Shown: one piece after another, positions 18,440 through 27,951 of the stretch
How the letters are laid out: each line of letters starts with the position of its first letter
Position numbering within the stretch: position 1 is the first letter of the stretch
Source: Sphingobacterium sp. FBM7-1
GTDB lineage: Bacteria; Bacteroidota; Bacteroidia; Sphingobacteriales; Sphingobacteriaceae
Direction of reading: 5' to 3'
Assembly (NCBI RefSeq): GCF_020687765.1
Contig: NZ_JAJEWJ010000003.1
Location: 186,001 to 250,000 of the forward strand
DNA: 64,000 nucleotides
The notes under the pieces: generated by a model
What the model saw: the letters and a program-made list of their open reading frames with translations, nothing else
Databases searched by the model: none
Told to the model about the DNA's origin: nothing
Position numbers and translations under genes: made by a program

Positions 18440-20191
18440 ATGTACAGAAGCCATAATTGCGGTGAGTTACGGATCACCGATACCGATAAAGAAGTTACCC
18501 TAGCAGGCTGGGTTCAAAAGTCGCGCGATAAGGGATTTATGATTTGGATCGATTTACGGGACCGTTACGGTATCACGCAGCTAATATTTGATGAAGCGCG
18601 AACGGATGCAGCGATTATGCAGCACGCGCGGACTCTCGGCCGGGAGTTCGTGATACAGGTCAAAGGTATCGTCATCGAACGGGAATCTAAGAATTCCAAT
18701 ATCCCGACCGGCGAAGTGGAGGTACTGGTAAAGGAATTATCGATTTTGAATGAAGCGCAACTCCCGCCATTTACGATCGAGGATGAGACGGACGGCGGCG
18801 AAGATTTACGCATGAAGTACCGGTATTTGGACATCCGCCGTAACCCTGTAAAAAACAGCCTTCTTTTTCGGCACAAGATCACGCAGGAGGTACGCAATTA
18901 CCTATCAAATTTAGACTTTTGCGAAGTAGAAACACCTTATTTAATTAAGTCTACACCGGAGGGGGCCCGCGACTTTGTGGTACCTTCGCGCATGAATCCG
19001 GGTCAATTCTATGCTTTACCGCAATCGCCGCAGACTTTTAAGCAGTTACTCATGGTCGGTGGTTTAGACAAATATTTCCAGATAGTAAAATGCTTCCGAG
19101 ATGAAGACTTAAGGGCTGATCGTCAACCGGAATTCACGCAGATTGATTGTGAGATGTCGTTCATAGAACAGGAAGATATTCTGAGCGTTTTCGAAGGGTT
19201 GACGCGTCATCTACTAAAAACAGTACACAATATCGATATTACAGCGTTTCCGCGTATGAGCTATGAGGAAGCTATGCGCCGGTACGGAAACGACAAACCG
19301 GATATACGCTTTGGCATGGAGTTCGGCGAATTGAATACGGTAGCGCAGCACAAAAACTTTTCCGTCTTTAACGATGCGGAACTGGTCGCGGGCATAGCTG
19401 TACCAGGAGCTGCATCGTATACGCGCAAACAGATCGATGCATTGACCGACTGGGTAAAACGTCCGCAGGTGGGAGCATCGGGAATGGTTTACTGTAAATG
19501 TGAGCTCGATGGTACATTCAAGTCATCGGTAGACAAGTTTTACGATCAAGCTGATCTTTCCCGGTGGGCGGAAGTTACAGGCGCACAACCTGGAGATCTA
19601 ATCTTGGTACTTTCGGGGTCAGCCAACAAGACTCGTGCACAATTGAGTGCGTTACGTATGGAACTAGCGCATCGTTTAGGACTACGCAAACCAGACGAGT
19701 TCGCTCCGCTGTGGGTGACGGATTTCCCCCTATTAGAGTGGGATGACGAAACAGGCCGTTATCATGCGATGCACCATCCTTTCACCTCTCCAAAAAAAGA
19801 AGACATGCATCTTTTGGATACCGACCCAGGCAAAGTTCGCGCAAATGCATATGACCTTGTACTCAACGGCAATGAAATTGGCGGTGGCTCGATCCGTATC
19901 CACGATAAGGAAACACAAAGTTTAATGTTTAAACACCTCGGATTTACAGCAGACCAAGCACAAGAGCAATTTGGCTTTCTTCTGGATGCGTTTCAATACG
20001 GCGCACCTCCTCATGGTGGACTCGCTTTTGGTCTGGACCGTTTGGTAGCGATTCTGGGCGGACAGGAAACTATTCGGGATTTTATAGCATTTCCGAAAAA
20101 CAATGCCGGACGTGATGTAATGATCGACGCTCCTGCCGCCATAGACCAAACACAATTGCAAGAATTGAGTTTGGAGGTTCATATTTCTTAA
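18440..20191 (+). CDS. aspS: Aspartyl-tRNA synthetase
   Basis: AspS charges tRNA-Asp. The 583-residue product has the N-terminal OB-fold anticodon-binding domain (about 1-110, [24 protein letters not shown]), then the class II catalytic core with motif 2 [18 protein letters not shown], the bacterial GAD insertion domain, and motif 3 [15 protein letters not shown]. The ATG at 18440 was chosen because family members begin MYRSHxCGELR; an in-frame ATG at 18362 would add 26 non-conserved residues. It is divergent from the dcw operon, and a MraZ-like box lies upstream. Confidence 0.95.
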   Translation: MYRSHNCGELRITDTDKEVTLAGWVQKSRDKGFMIWIDLRDRYGITQLIFDEARTDAAIMQHARTLGREFVIQVKGIVIERESKNSNIPTGEVEVLVKELSILNEAQLPPFTIEDETDGGEDLRMKYRYLDIRRNPVKNSLLFRHKITQEVRNYLSNLDFCEVETPYLIKSTPEGARDFVVPSRMNPGQFYALPQSPQTFKQLLMVGGLDKYFQIVKCFRDEDLRADRQPEFTQIDCEMSFIEQEDILSVFEGLTRHLLKTVHNIDITAFPRMSYEEAMRRYGNDKPDIRFGMEFGELNTVAQHKNFSVFNDAELVAGIAVPGAASYTRKQIDALTDWVKRPQVGASGMVYCKCELDGTFKSSVDKFYDQADLSRWAEVTGAQPGDLILVLSGSANKTRAQLSALRMELAHRLGLRKPDEFAPLWVTDFPLLEWDDETGRYHAMHHPFTSPKKEDMHLLDTDPGKVRANAYDLVLNGNEIGGGSIRIHDKETQSLMFKHLGFTADQAQEQFGFLLDAFQYGAPPHGGLAFGLDRLVAILGGQETIRDFIAFPKNNAGRDVMIDAPAAIDQTQLQELSLEVHIS

Positions 20192-20227
20192 TCGTTAGGA
20201 TTTCATCGGAAACGATTCGGGCTGGTA

Positions 20228-20259
20228 TTTGTGTTTTTTATTCAAAAAGGTTAGCTTTA
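20228..20259 (+). promoter_or_regulatory. Candidate promoter of the lutB-like gene
   Basis: TTTG (20228-20231), a 20-base spacer and TAGCTTTA (20252-20259, one mismatch to TAnnTTTG) lie just before the ATG at 20264. The transcript would be almost leaderless. Confidence 0.35.
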
Positions 20260-20263
20260 CTTC

Positions 20264-21646
20264 ATGGCGAAAAGCGTTGCAGAGAAGTTTTTAAAAGATA
20301 GTGCTGTCAAATCTTTTGACCTAAGTCATCGGGAAATCATCAATAAGAATATTGACAAGTATAATCTTGCGTTTGAACGGGGTAAAAGCAAGTTTTTCGA
20401 TTTAGAAAACTCCAAAAAGAAGGCGCATCTGCTTAAGTGGAAGACCATCGAAAATCTGGACCGCTACCTTTTAGACTTTGAAAGTAACTTTACGAAAAAG
20501 GGTGGACAGATTATCTGGGCCAATGACGCGGCAGAAGCCCGACAGGAAATTTCCAAAATCATGGAACGCCATCACGCGCAATCGGTCGTTAAAGCGAAGT
20601 CTATGGCTACGGAGGAAATTGAACTCAACTCCTTCTTAGCAAAAGAAAATATAACGGTTTTTGAAAGTGATTTGGGCGAGTTCATTATTCAATTACTCGA
20701 TCAGAAGCCCTATCATTTTGTTACACCTGCTATGCACCTGCGTTTAGCGGATATAGCTAAATTATTTCATGAAAAATTTGATACTCCGCTAGATGCTACC
20801 GCAGAACAACTCACCATGAAAGCGCGGGAGCTGTTACGGGAAAAATACACTTCGGTGGATGTGGGCATTACGGGAGCAAATTTTCTTATAGCAGATACGG
20901 GCAGCATCGCTGTCACGGAGAATGAAGGTAACGCGAGACTTACGACATCCTTTCCGAAGATACATATCGCGGTAGTGGGGATAGAGAAAGTTATTCCGAG
21001 TATAGCTGACCTTGACTTATTTTGGCCACTGTTAGCTTCACATGGAACAGGTCAAAACCTTACGGTATACAATACCATATTAAGTGGCCCTCGACAGGAT
21101 GGAGAAACCGATGGTCCGGAAGAGATGTATGTTATTCTGCTCGATAATGGCAGAACGGACATATTGGCCAAGAAGGACCAACGGCAAGGGCTTTATTGCA
21201 TTCGCTGTGGGGCGTGTTTAAATGTCTGCCCGATCTACCAAAACATTGGCGGCCACACCTACGAAACTACCTATCAGGGTCCGATCGGATCGCTGATATC
21301 CCCCCACCAGCAGGGGATGAAAGAGTTTAAGCATTTGAGTTATGCTTCGTCGCTCTGTGGTAAGTGTACGGAGGTATGTCCTGTAGGTATAGATATTCAA
21401 AAAATGCTATTACTCAATCGGCGGGATTCGGTTACGGAAGGTTTCTCCTCCAATATTGAAAAGAAAGCATGGAAGGGGTTCACCTATGCGGTAAAACGCC
21501 GCGGCCTTATTGATTTCTTTAACGGAAAAACAAAGAATTTCATCCTACAAAATGTCTTCAAAAAAACTTGGGGTAAGCATCGCGAATTACCAAAACTCGC
21601 AAAAAAGTCTTTCGCTAAGCAGTGGAAGGAACAACATAAAGCGTAA
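20264..21646 (+). CDS. LutB-like iron-sulfur protein (lactate utilization family)
   Basis: The 460-residue product matches the LutB/YkgF family. The N-terminal LUD (DUF162) domain spans about 60-290 (SMATEEIELNSFL, ITGANFLIADTGSI). The C-terminal ferredoxin-like part has CIRCGACLNVCP (Cys312, 315, 318, 322) and CGKCTEVCP (Cys365, 368, 372), ligands for two 4Fe-4S clusters. LutB usually works with LutA and LutC to oxidise L-lactate to pyruvate, but neither is adjacent here. Either they lie elsewhere or this copy has another partner. It follows aspS by 72 bases. Confidence 0.85.
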   Translation: MAKSVAEKFLKDSAVKSFDLSHREIINKNIDKYNLAFERGKSKFFDLENSKKKAHLLKWKTIENLDRYLLDFESNFTKKGGQIIWANDAAEARQEISKIMERHHAQSVVKAKSMATEEIELNSFLAKENITVFESDLGEFIIQLLDQKPYHFVTPAMHLRLADIAKLFHEKFDTPLDATAEQLTMKARELLREKYTSVDVGITGANFLIADTGSIAVTENEGNARLTTSFPKIHIAVVGIEKVIPSIADLDLFWPLLASHGTGQNLTVYNTILSGPRQDGETDGPEEMYVILLDNGRTDILAKKDQRQGLYCIRCGACLNVCPIYQNIGGHTYETTYQGPIGSLISPHQQGMKEFKHLSYASSLCGKCTEVCPVGIDIQKMLLLNRRDSVTEGFSSNIEKKAWKGFTYAVKRRGLIDFFNGKTKNFILQNVFKKTWGKHRELPKLAKKSFAKQWKEQHKA

Positions 21647-21691
21647 GACCACGGGGCTGACCGGTGAATTTTGTTAATGCAGCTGGTTGGC

Positions 21692-24172
21692 TTAATAAGG
21701 GTCTACATCGATAGCAATACGCACGCCTTTATGTTGCTTTTCCATCCCAAATAAGGTTACTGCCTGACGGATCAATTCTTTTACACGCTGGATGCTGACA
21801 TTCCCACGCTCTATCTTTAAGGTAATGGTTTGAATAAAGTGGTTTCGTATTCGGGAAACGAGAGGTGGCTCTGGCCCTAAGACTCTATCGCCTAACTGCT
21901 CTCGGAGCAAATTAGCTAAACGGGTGGCTGCATCATGGGCCTGCTGCCGATCTGTATGGCGGACGTCCAGTTTTATTACCCGATAAAACGGTGGATACAA
22001 ATAATGTTTGCGTTCCTTAATTTCCGTCATGAACATTGCTTCATAGTCATGTTGTATCACTTGCTCTAGTACCCGATGCTGCGGTGTATGGGTTTGAATA
22101 ATAACTTTACCCTGCTGCTCGCGGCGACCAGCCCTACCGGCCACCTGTGAAAAAAGGGAAAAGGCACGCTCATAGGCTCGAAAATCTGGAAAATTAATCA
22201 TGGCATCTGCGTTGATAATACCAATCAGGCTGACCCGACCAAAATCGAGCCCTTTTGCTACCATCTGCGTACCTACTAAAATATCGAACTCGTGTTCGTC
22301 AAAGGCGGTGATGACCGTCTCAAACCCATACTTACCTTTGGTGGAATCCAGGTCTAGGCGTCCGATACGTGCTTCTGGCAACAATAATTCCAACTCTTCC
22401 TCAACCCGTTCGGTTCCAAACCCCTTGCTTTCAATATGTGACATACCACATGCGGGGCAAACCTGTACGGGAGGCTCTGTATGTCCGCAATAATGGCAAT
22501 GCAGGTGATTGGTAGCTTTATGATAAGTAAGGCTGACATCACAATTCACACATTTCGCTACCCAGCCGCAGGTATTACACTGTACAAAAGGTGTATGTCC
22601 TCGTCTGTTCTGAAAAAGAATAACCTGCTCCTTACGCTCCAATGCCTCTACTATCCCTGTTAATAAAGCGGTGCTGAAGTAGGCAAACATCTGCTCCTTT
22701 CGTCCCTCCTCCGCCACGTTTACAAGCTGTATTTCTGGTAACTGCGATGAACCGAAGCGCTCTTTTACGACAACCAAACCATATTTACCGGCCTTGGCGT
22801 TATAATAGCTCTCGATAGAAGGTGTAGCCGAACCCAACAGTACTTTTGCTTGCTGTAAATGTGCCAAATAGATAGCAGTATCACGAGCATGGTATCGCGG
22901 AGCCGGCTCATACTGCTTGTATGAACTCTCGTGTTCTTCATCAATGACGACCAACCCTAACTTTTGGAACGGCAAAAACACAGAAGAACGAGCGCCTATA
23001 ATTACTTTGTACTCACCTTTCCGTACTTTATGCCATACTTCGGCTCGCTCGTTATCATTAAACTTCGAATGGTACACCCCGAGTTTATCCCCAAAATGCA
23101 GCTTTAATCGATCTGTAATTTGGGTGGTCAATGCAATTTCAGGCAACAGGTATAATGCATTTTTCCCAGCCTTGATAGTCTCTTCTATAAGCCGTATATA
23201 AAGTTGCGTTTTTCCGGATGCAGTAACACCATGCAAAAGTACGACGTCTTTCGTGTTAAAACAGGCTGTTATCTCTTCGAATGCTCGCTGCTGTACCGCG
23301 TTAAAGACGAAATCGGCTGTTATCTCCACATCTTCCCCTCCTAACCTGGAAACGATTTTCTCCTCGACTACCAACACCCCTTTTTCGATCAGGGAGCCAA
23401 CTATTGCCGAACTCACTCCCGAAACCTCCATAATATCCTGACGGGTGATATCGCCTCTTGTTTTCTGAAGCTGCATAAAACCCAAAATCGCATCTTGCTG
23501 CTTTGGCGCCCGATTTAAAGAATCTAATAAACTACGTTTTCCTTCCGCGTCATTGAATTCCGCAGCGAGTCGTAGGTACGCCTTGCGTTTAGGCACATAG
23601 CGATCTTTTATTTCTTCGGATATGATGATATAACCTTGGTCAAATAACTTCTTTAATAGCGGAAAAACTGTCGTTTGCCCCAACAGTTTCGCGATATCGT
23701 TTATGGTCAGCTCCCCAGCAACATCTAAGGCCTCCATCACGAGATACCCTTTATCGGATAAGAGCGAACGATCTAAATCCAATTGCTCCGACGCTGTTAC
23801 TTTTGTTTCGCTAGCCATTTTTAACGCGGCAGGCAGAGCAGCCTGCATGACTTCTCCCAAATAACACATGTAGTATTCGGATATCCAATCCCAAAGCGCC
23901 AATTGATGGGCATTCACTATCGGATCTTCGTCGATAACATGAAGGATATACTTCGCTTCATAACGCAACGGTGCTTCGTTCGTAATTTGATGAACGACCC
24001 CCGCATAAATTTTATTACGCCCAAATTGTACAATGACACGCTTGCCCACGCATACTTCTCCGTTTAGTTCGAGTGGCACACGATAGGTATAGGTTTTTGC
24101 AATGTAGAGCGGTAAGATGACGTCTACAAATAGGGTTTCCCGATCACTATGAAACAAAGAGGTATTTGACAT
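21692..24172 (-). CDS. priA: Primosomal protein N' (PriA helicase)
   Basis: PriA is the 3'-to-5' DNA helicase that restarts stalled replication forks and loads DnaB. The 826-residue product has an N-terminal 3'-DNA-binding domain, a winged-helix region, then helicase motif I LLHGVTASGKTQLY, motif II VIDEEHESSYKQYEPAPRYHARD, and motif VI near SQVAGRAGRREQQG. Between the helicase lobes are the paired zinc-binding cysteines (CNTCGWVAKCVNC and CHYCG...CPACG). It ends 45 bases from the convergent lutB-like gene. Confidence 0.95.
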   Translation of the reverse strand: MSNTSLFHSDRETLFVDVILPLYIAKTYTYRVPLELNGEVCVGKRVIVQFGRNKIYAGVVHQITNEAPLRYEAKYILHVIDEDPIVNAHQLALWDWISEYYMCYLGEVMQAALPAALKMASETKVTASEQLDLDRSLLSDKGYLVMEALDVAGELTINDIAKLLGQTTVFPLLKKLFDQGYIIISEEIKDRYVPKRKAYLRLAAEFNDAEGKRSLLDSLNRAPKQQDAILGFMQLQKTRGDITRQDIMEVSGVSSAIVGSLIEKGVLVVEEKIVSRLGGEDVEITADFVFNAVQQRAFEEITACFNTKDVVLLHGVTASGKTQLYIRLIEETIKAGKNALYLLPEIALTTQITDRLKLHFGDKLGVYHSKFNDNERAEVWHKVRKGEYKVIIGARSSVFLPFQKLGLVVIDEEHESSYKQYEPAPRYHARDTAIYLAHLQQAKVLLGSATPSIESYYNAKAGKYGLVVVKERFGSSQLPEIQLVNVAEEGRKEQMFAYFSTALLTGIVEALERKEQVILFQNRRGHTPFVQCNTCGWVAKCVNCDVSLTYHKATNHLHCHYCGHTEPPVQVCPACGMSHIESKGFGTERVEEELELLLPEARIGRLDLDSTKGKYGFETVITAFDEHEFDILVGTQMVAKGLDFGRVSLIGIINADAMINFPDFRAYERAFSLFSQVAGRAGRREQQGKVIIQTHTPQHRVLEQVIQHDYEAMFMTEIKERKHYLYPPFYRVIKLDVRHTDRQQAHDAATRLANLLREQLGDRVLGPEPPLVSRIRNHFIQTITLKIERGNVSIQRVKELIRQAVTLFGMEKQHKGVRIAIDVDPY

Positions 24173-24189
24173 AATTATCTTTCTTTAAT

Positions 24190-24615
24190 TTCTTTTTCCT
24201 TGACGAAAAAGAAACAAAAAGTCAAGGCTTGCAAGGTCCCGCTATCTTTACTTGTTTATTCCTAAACAGCATAAACTCGCTTCGCTCAGACAAATGCTGT
24301 TTTTAAAGGAATATCCTGCGTAAAGTTGGTCACGGAACAATGCGAGGCCGATTTAGTCCGGCATTACAGCTATTTTTTAATTCTCCACTTTTATTTACGC
24401 CATTGCATAGCCCATCCTTTCCCCGCCCCACAATGTCTCCTCTAATCTATCCCCAACACGCTCTTTCAGAGACAGGGAGATTGCACTACCCTTTATTAAC
24501 ATTCCATGTCGCATCCGAATGTTTGAAGCATGTAGAAATCTCCTTTTTGCACAAACCATCATTTTAAACATTCGAAGCGACGAATTTTTTGCTTCTTTTT
24601 TATGAAAAAAAGAAG
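24190..24615. repeat. Inverted-repeat-rich noncoding element between priA and the DUF423 gene
   Basis: The 454-base gap between the two genes has no credible coding frame but several inverted repeats. TTCTTTTTC/GAAAAAGAA lies at 24190-24213, CTTGAC/GTCAAG at 24199-24226, and AAACAGCA/TGCTGTTT at 24264-24302, extended by TTCCT/AGGAA outside. CGAATGTTT/AAACATTCG spans about 24517-24574, and CTTCTTTTTT/AAAAAAGAAG lies at 24592-24615. The layout resembles dispersed noncoding repeats I have seen in Sphingobacteriaceae genomes, but the copy number cannot be tested here. Confidence 0.5.
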
Positions 24616-24626
24616 AGACATATATG

Positions 24627-25016
24627 TTATGACCGATTTCGAACAGCTGCGACAAACAACCCGATCCAACCGACCATAAAACAAAGTCCTCCTAAGGGCG
24701 TAACCGGCCCTAACCATGCAAAGCCTTCCAAGCCAAGGAGTGAACGGACACTAAGCAAGTAGAGAGAACCCGAAAACAATAGAATACCGATCGTAAAAGC
24801 AATATAAGAAACGCGTATAGAGGCATTTTTAGCCCGAGAAAAGGTGGACAAGAATAATAATGCAAAAGTATGATAGAAATGATACTGATTTGCGGTCTTC
24901 CATGTATCCAAGTGGTAGTCACTAATTTTCCCCTCCAAACCATGTGCACCGAATGCGCCTAATATTACAGCAGTCAATCCGAAAAAAGATGCTATCAATA
25001 TGATTTGTTTATTCAT
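24627..25016 (-). CDS. DUF423 family small membrane protein
   Basis: A 129-residue integral membrane protein of the DUF423 (YgdD-like) family. Four hydrophobic segments are visible. Family hallmarks are the N-terminal GAFGAHGLEGK (about 21-31), the TANQYHFYHTFALLF stretch (about 41-55), and LGPVTPLGGLCFMVGWIGL near the C-terminus. The function of the family is not established. It stands alone between the repeat element and a divergent gene. Confidence 0.9.
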   Translation of the reverse strand: MNKQIILIASFFGLTAVILGAFGAHGLEGKISDYHLDTWKTANQYHFYHTFALLFLSTFSRAKNASIRVSYIAFTIGILLFSGSLYLLSVRSLLGLEGFAWLGPVTPLGGLCFMVGWIGLFVAAVRNRS

Positions 25017-25197
25017 AAAAAAGATCGAATTCTAATGATATTTCTTCTGTGGGTATAAATGTAACAAAATATAACACATCATGTATTTTAAATTTCACAA
25101 AACTCTTTTCCGTAAGGGGTAGTACCACCTCCGGAAAAAGACAATAGGATATCGCTAGTTTTATATCGAAATATGCCTAAATACTCTACATTTTACG

Positions 25198-25205
25198 TAA
25201 GTTTG
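25198..25205 (+). promoter_or_regulatory. Candidate -7 element before the 873-residue membrane-anchored protein
   Basis: TAAGTTTG matches TAnnTTTG, 22 bases before the ATG at 25228. No convincing -33 element is seen. A possible hairpin, CTTTTCCG/CGGAAAAG, lies upstream at about 25105-25140. Confidence 0.35.
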
Positions 25206-25227
25206 AATCTGTTAGAGGTTGTGCTTG

Positions 25228-27849
25228 ATGAGAAATACGATTATCATTACCATTTTATTATTTGTCGCCGTGATCGGGGCTTCGCTATATTATTTTGCAA
25301 ATTTAGGTGGCGAAAAAAAAGAAACATTACGTCCGCTTACCTTTCTTCCCAAAGAGACCTTTCTTGTAACCACCGTTCAAAACAATGAGACAACGGACAA
25401 TATATTTAAGGATTTCGAAATCTTTGGAGCGCTGGTGGGCAAACAAGAATTGGAGCAATGGCAGCATTTAAAAACGAAACTGCTGCGACATACGGCTATA
25501 CAGCCGTATGTAAACGATGTCGATCTATATGTTTCATTCCATCCCGAAAACGATGCGATCTCTAGCTTGTTTACTGTTCCCAGCTCTTCATCGATCGACC
25601 CGGCTACGGTAGAAACCTTTCTAGCTCAGGCTAGCGACACGTATGAAGTAACGCAAAAAGACACTTTAGGAAGCCGTATCTACAGTTTGGACGGGGGAGC
25701 GAAAGATTCGATATTCCATATCATCTATCATGAGGACATTTTCTTTGCGTCTTTTTCGAAACATATGCTTTATCAGATTATAGACAAGCGTGTTCCTAAA
25801 TTAGGTAAGGAAGAGATCGGCTATTTCATAGACAACAATAGTCGAAACTCTCCGCTTAGTGTATATTTTGTCCATGAGCAGATTCCGCGTATTGTAAAAC
25901 ATCTCATGCGCAAAACAGCGGGTAACTTTATTAATCTGTTTGATAACCTGGGTGGGCAATCGACATGGAATTTAAGTTTTAAGAATGACGCACTCATATT
26001 AAGCGGCGAAAGTGAAACGGCTCATGATCAAGAAAATTACCTAGAGTTATTCGGCAACCAACAGAAAACCTCCCAAACTTTATATCGTTATTTTCCACAA
26101 CAGACTGCTTCGTACCTTTCTTTTGCAATCAGCAATCAAGATCGCTTTCAAAAAGACTTACATGCGCTGCTGGAAGTACGTAAGGAGTTGCCGGCATTAC
26201 AGGCCCAGTTCGCCGCGATTAAAAAAAGTAAAAACATATCATTTGAAGAAGATATACGCCCCGTGTTCGGTAGGGAATTCGCGGTGGTAGAACAAAGTAA
26301 TCAAACCCAGCTGGGTTTGATTGCTATTGCAGATTCACAAAAACTGGAGCCTCTCCTTTCGGCGCTAGCGACAAACGTTTCGGATTCGATCTATCGATTC
26401 GATCATTCCAATATACCTTTTGCCTTATATGGTGATCCGCTCAAACACTTTCAACGACCTTATTTTCTCCGAGTGGAGAACACACTGGTGCTAGCTAACT
26501 CGCAAAACCTGTTGGCGGAATATCGGCGCGATTGGCAACGTGCTCATGTCTTGACGAACACCTTAGGTTTTAAAAACTCGGAGCGGATTCAAGGTAACGA
26601 AGCCAACATCACTTGTTTTATCCGGACAAGCACTTCGTCATCCATTATCAGCAATCTACTAAAAGCAGATTATCGCGCAAATTTTCGTAATCAAAAGGAC
26701 TTCGGATATCAGGATTTTTATTCTTGGTCTATACAGATCGCTGGCAATAATGGACATTTCCAATCGAGTATCTATGGTGTATACAAGAGTAAAAATGCTT
26801 TAGGAGCCGTTGCCGACTGGGTATACGAATTTAATAACCGACCCATTACTGCGCCGCAAGTTTTTGAACATTCCGATACCAGCCAATTTATACTAATACA
26901 AGAGCAGGATCATACGACACACGCTATTAGCCCGTCCGGATCAAAATTGTGGTCTACGGTTTTTCACGGCCGTCTGGTAGGCCAAGCACAACAGCTGGAA
27001 GATCGCTCTATAGTCCTCGTAACCGATAGAAATAGGCTCTATCGCTTCGACCCGGACGGAAACTCCTTACCGGGTTTCTCACTAGGCATGGATAATGCAC
27101 CTACTTACACACCTACAATAGGCCTTATTGACGGCCAACCTTTAATTTTTGTACCCGCAGGTCGTACGTTATTGGTATATACTTTGGATGGCGAAGAGGT
27201 GGAAAGCTGGAAAGATAAGAGCCTTAATGGAAAAATATTATTTGATATTAAGATACACAACGATCGGGTTTACGTGGGTACGGAGAATGGACACTTTTAC
27301 CAGTTCGATGCGCAAGGGAAGCTACTTAAAGAAGAAGTTATTGCGGACAGCCAGTTTGAAAATCCCATTGTCCTTATCAGCCAAGAGCACAATCAGCTTG
27401 CGGTATATGCCGTAGATACGGCACAGGTTTCGTTTTCGATGGATTTTTTAACGGAACCAAAAAGCTACAAACTTGAACAGGGATCCAACCGTTCTATTAT
27501 CTCCTACTTCCCACATATGGATAATACGGCTTCCCGGATGACGATAATCGACAGGAAGCATATGTTGATAAAAAATATACAGGACAGTAGTGCCCTATTT
27601 GATTTTACCTTTACGCAAGACATCGCGGACCGCCCGCAATATTTCCCAGTTGCATCAAATAGCTACCTATTAGGTATTGCTTCTCGTAACAATCAGCTTG
27701 TTTATCTCTTTGATGAAAAGGGTGCGTTGCATGATGGATTTCCCGTCGAAGCTATGCCGGATTTCTACTACGGTAAAATAGACTACAATAGTGCAAATTA
27801 TTTACTGTGCGTAAAACGAGATCGAAAATTATATGCTTTTAAACACTAG
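25228..27849 (+). CDS. Large membrane-anchored protein, DUF3352-like N-terminal part and beta-propeller-like C-terminus
   Basis: An 873-residue protein of unknown function. One N-terminal helix (about 4-24, TIIITILLFVAVIGASLYYF) anchors it, with the rest probably periplasmic. Residues 30 to about 520 recall DUF3352-type proteins (TFLPKETFLVTTV near the start), which is a weak match by eye. Residues from about 560 have repeats such as TTHAISPSGSKLWS, RLYRFDPDGNSLPG and GHFYQFDAQGKLL, typical of PQQ-like or WD-like propeller blades. The ATG at 25228 is preferred over a TTG nine bases upstream. nrnA follows after 102 bases. Confidence 0.65.
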   Translation: MRNTIIITILLFVAVIGASLYYFANLGGEKKETLRPLTFLPKETFLVTTVQNNETTDNIFKDFEIFGALVGKQELEQWQHLKTKLLRHTAIQPYVNDVDLYVSFHPENDAISSLFTVPSSSSIDPATVETFLAQASDTYEVTQKDTLGSRIYSLDGGAKDSIFHIIYHEDIFFASFSKHMLYQIIDKRVPKLGKEEIGYFIDNNSRNSPLSVYFVHEQIPRIVKHLMRKTAGNFINLFDNLGGQSTWNLSFKNDALILSGESETAHDQENYLELFGNQQKTSQTLYRYFPQQTASYLSFAISNQDRFQKDLHALLEVRKELPALQAQFAAIKKSKNISFEEDIRPVFGREFAVVEQSNQTQLGLIAIADSQKLEPLLSALATNVSDSIYRFDHSNIPFALYGDPLKHFQRPYFLRVENTLVLANSQNLLAEYRRDWQRAHVLTNTLGFKNSERIQGNEANITCFIRTSTSSSIISNLLKADYRANFRNQKDFGYQDFYSWSIQIAGNNGHFQSSIYGVYKSKNALGAVADWVYEFNNRPITAPQVFEHSDTSQFILIQEQDHTTHAISPSGSKLWSTVFHGRLVGQAQQLEDRSIVLVTDRNRLYRFDPDGNSLPGFSLGMDNAPTYTPTIGLIDGQPLIFVPAGRTLLVYTLDGEEVESWKDKSLNGKILFDIKIHNDRVYVGTENGHFYQFDAQGKLLKEEVIADSQFENPIVLISQEHNQLAVYAVDTAQVSFSMDFLTEPKSYKLEQGSNRSIISYFPHMDNTASRMTIIDRKHMLIKNIQDSSALFDFTFTQDIADRPQYFPVASNSYLLGIASRNNQLVYLFDEKGALHDGFPVEAMPDFYYGKIDYNSANYLLCVKRDRKLYAFKH

Positions 27850-27927
27850 GACTTCTTTGACTTGGTTTCTTAACATTTTTTAAGAAAGTGTGCGTGGCAA
27901 AAATTTCCGCAACCCATAAAATAATGT

Positions 27928-27935
27928 TAGGTTTG
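27928..27935 (+). promoter_or_regulatory. Candidate -7 element of nrnA
   Basis: TAGGTTTG fits TAnnTTTG and lies 16 bases before the nrnA ATG. The upstream element is weak, so this is tentative. Confidence 0.35.
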
Positions 27936-27951
27936 CACACTTATATATTTT

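Noticed and set aside
24340..24655. Overlapping short frames on both strands in the repeat element
   Set aside because: Neither has recognisable domains or an upstream signal, and inverted repeats explain the region better.
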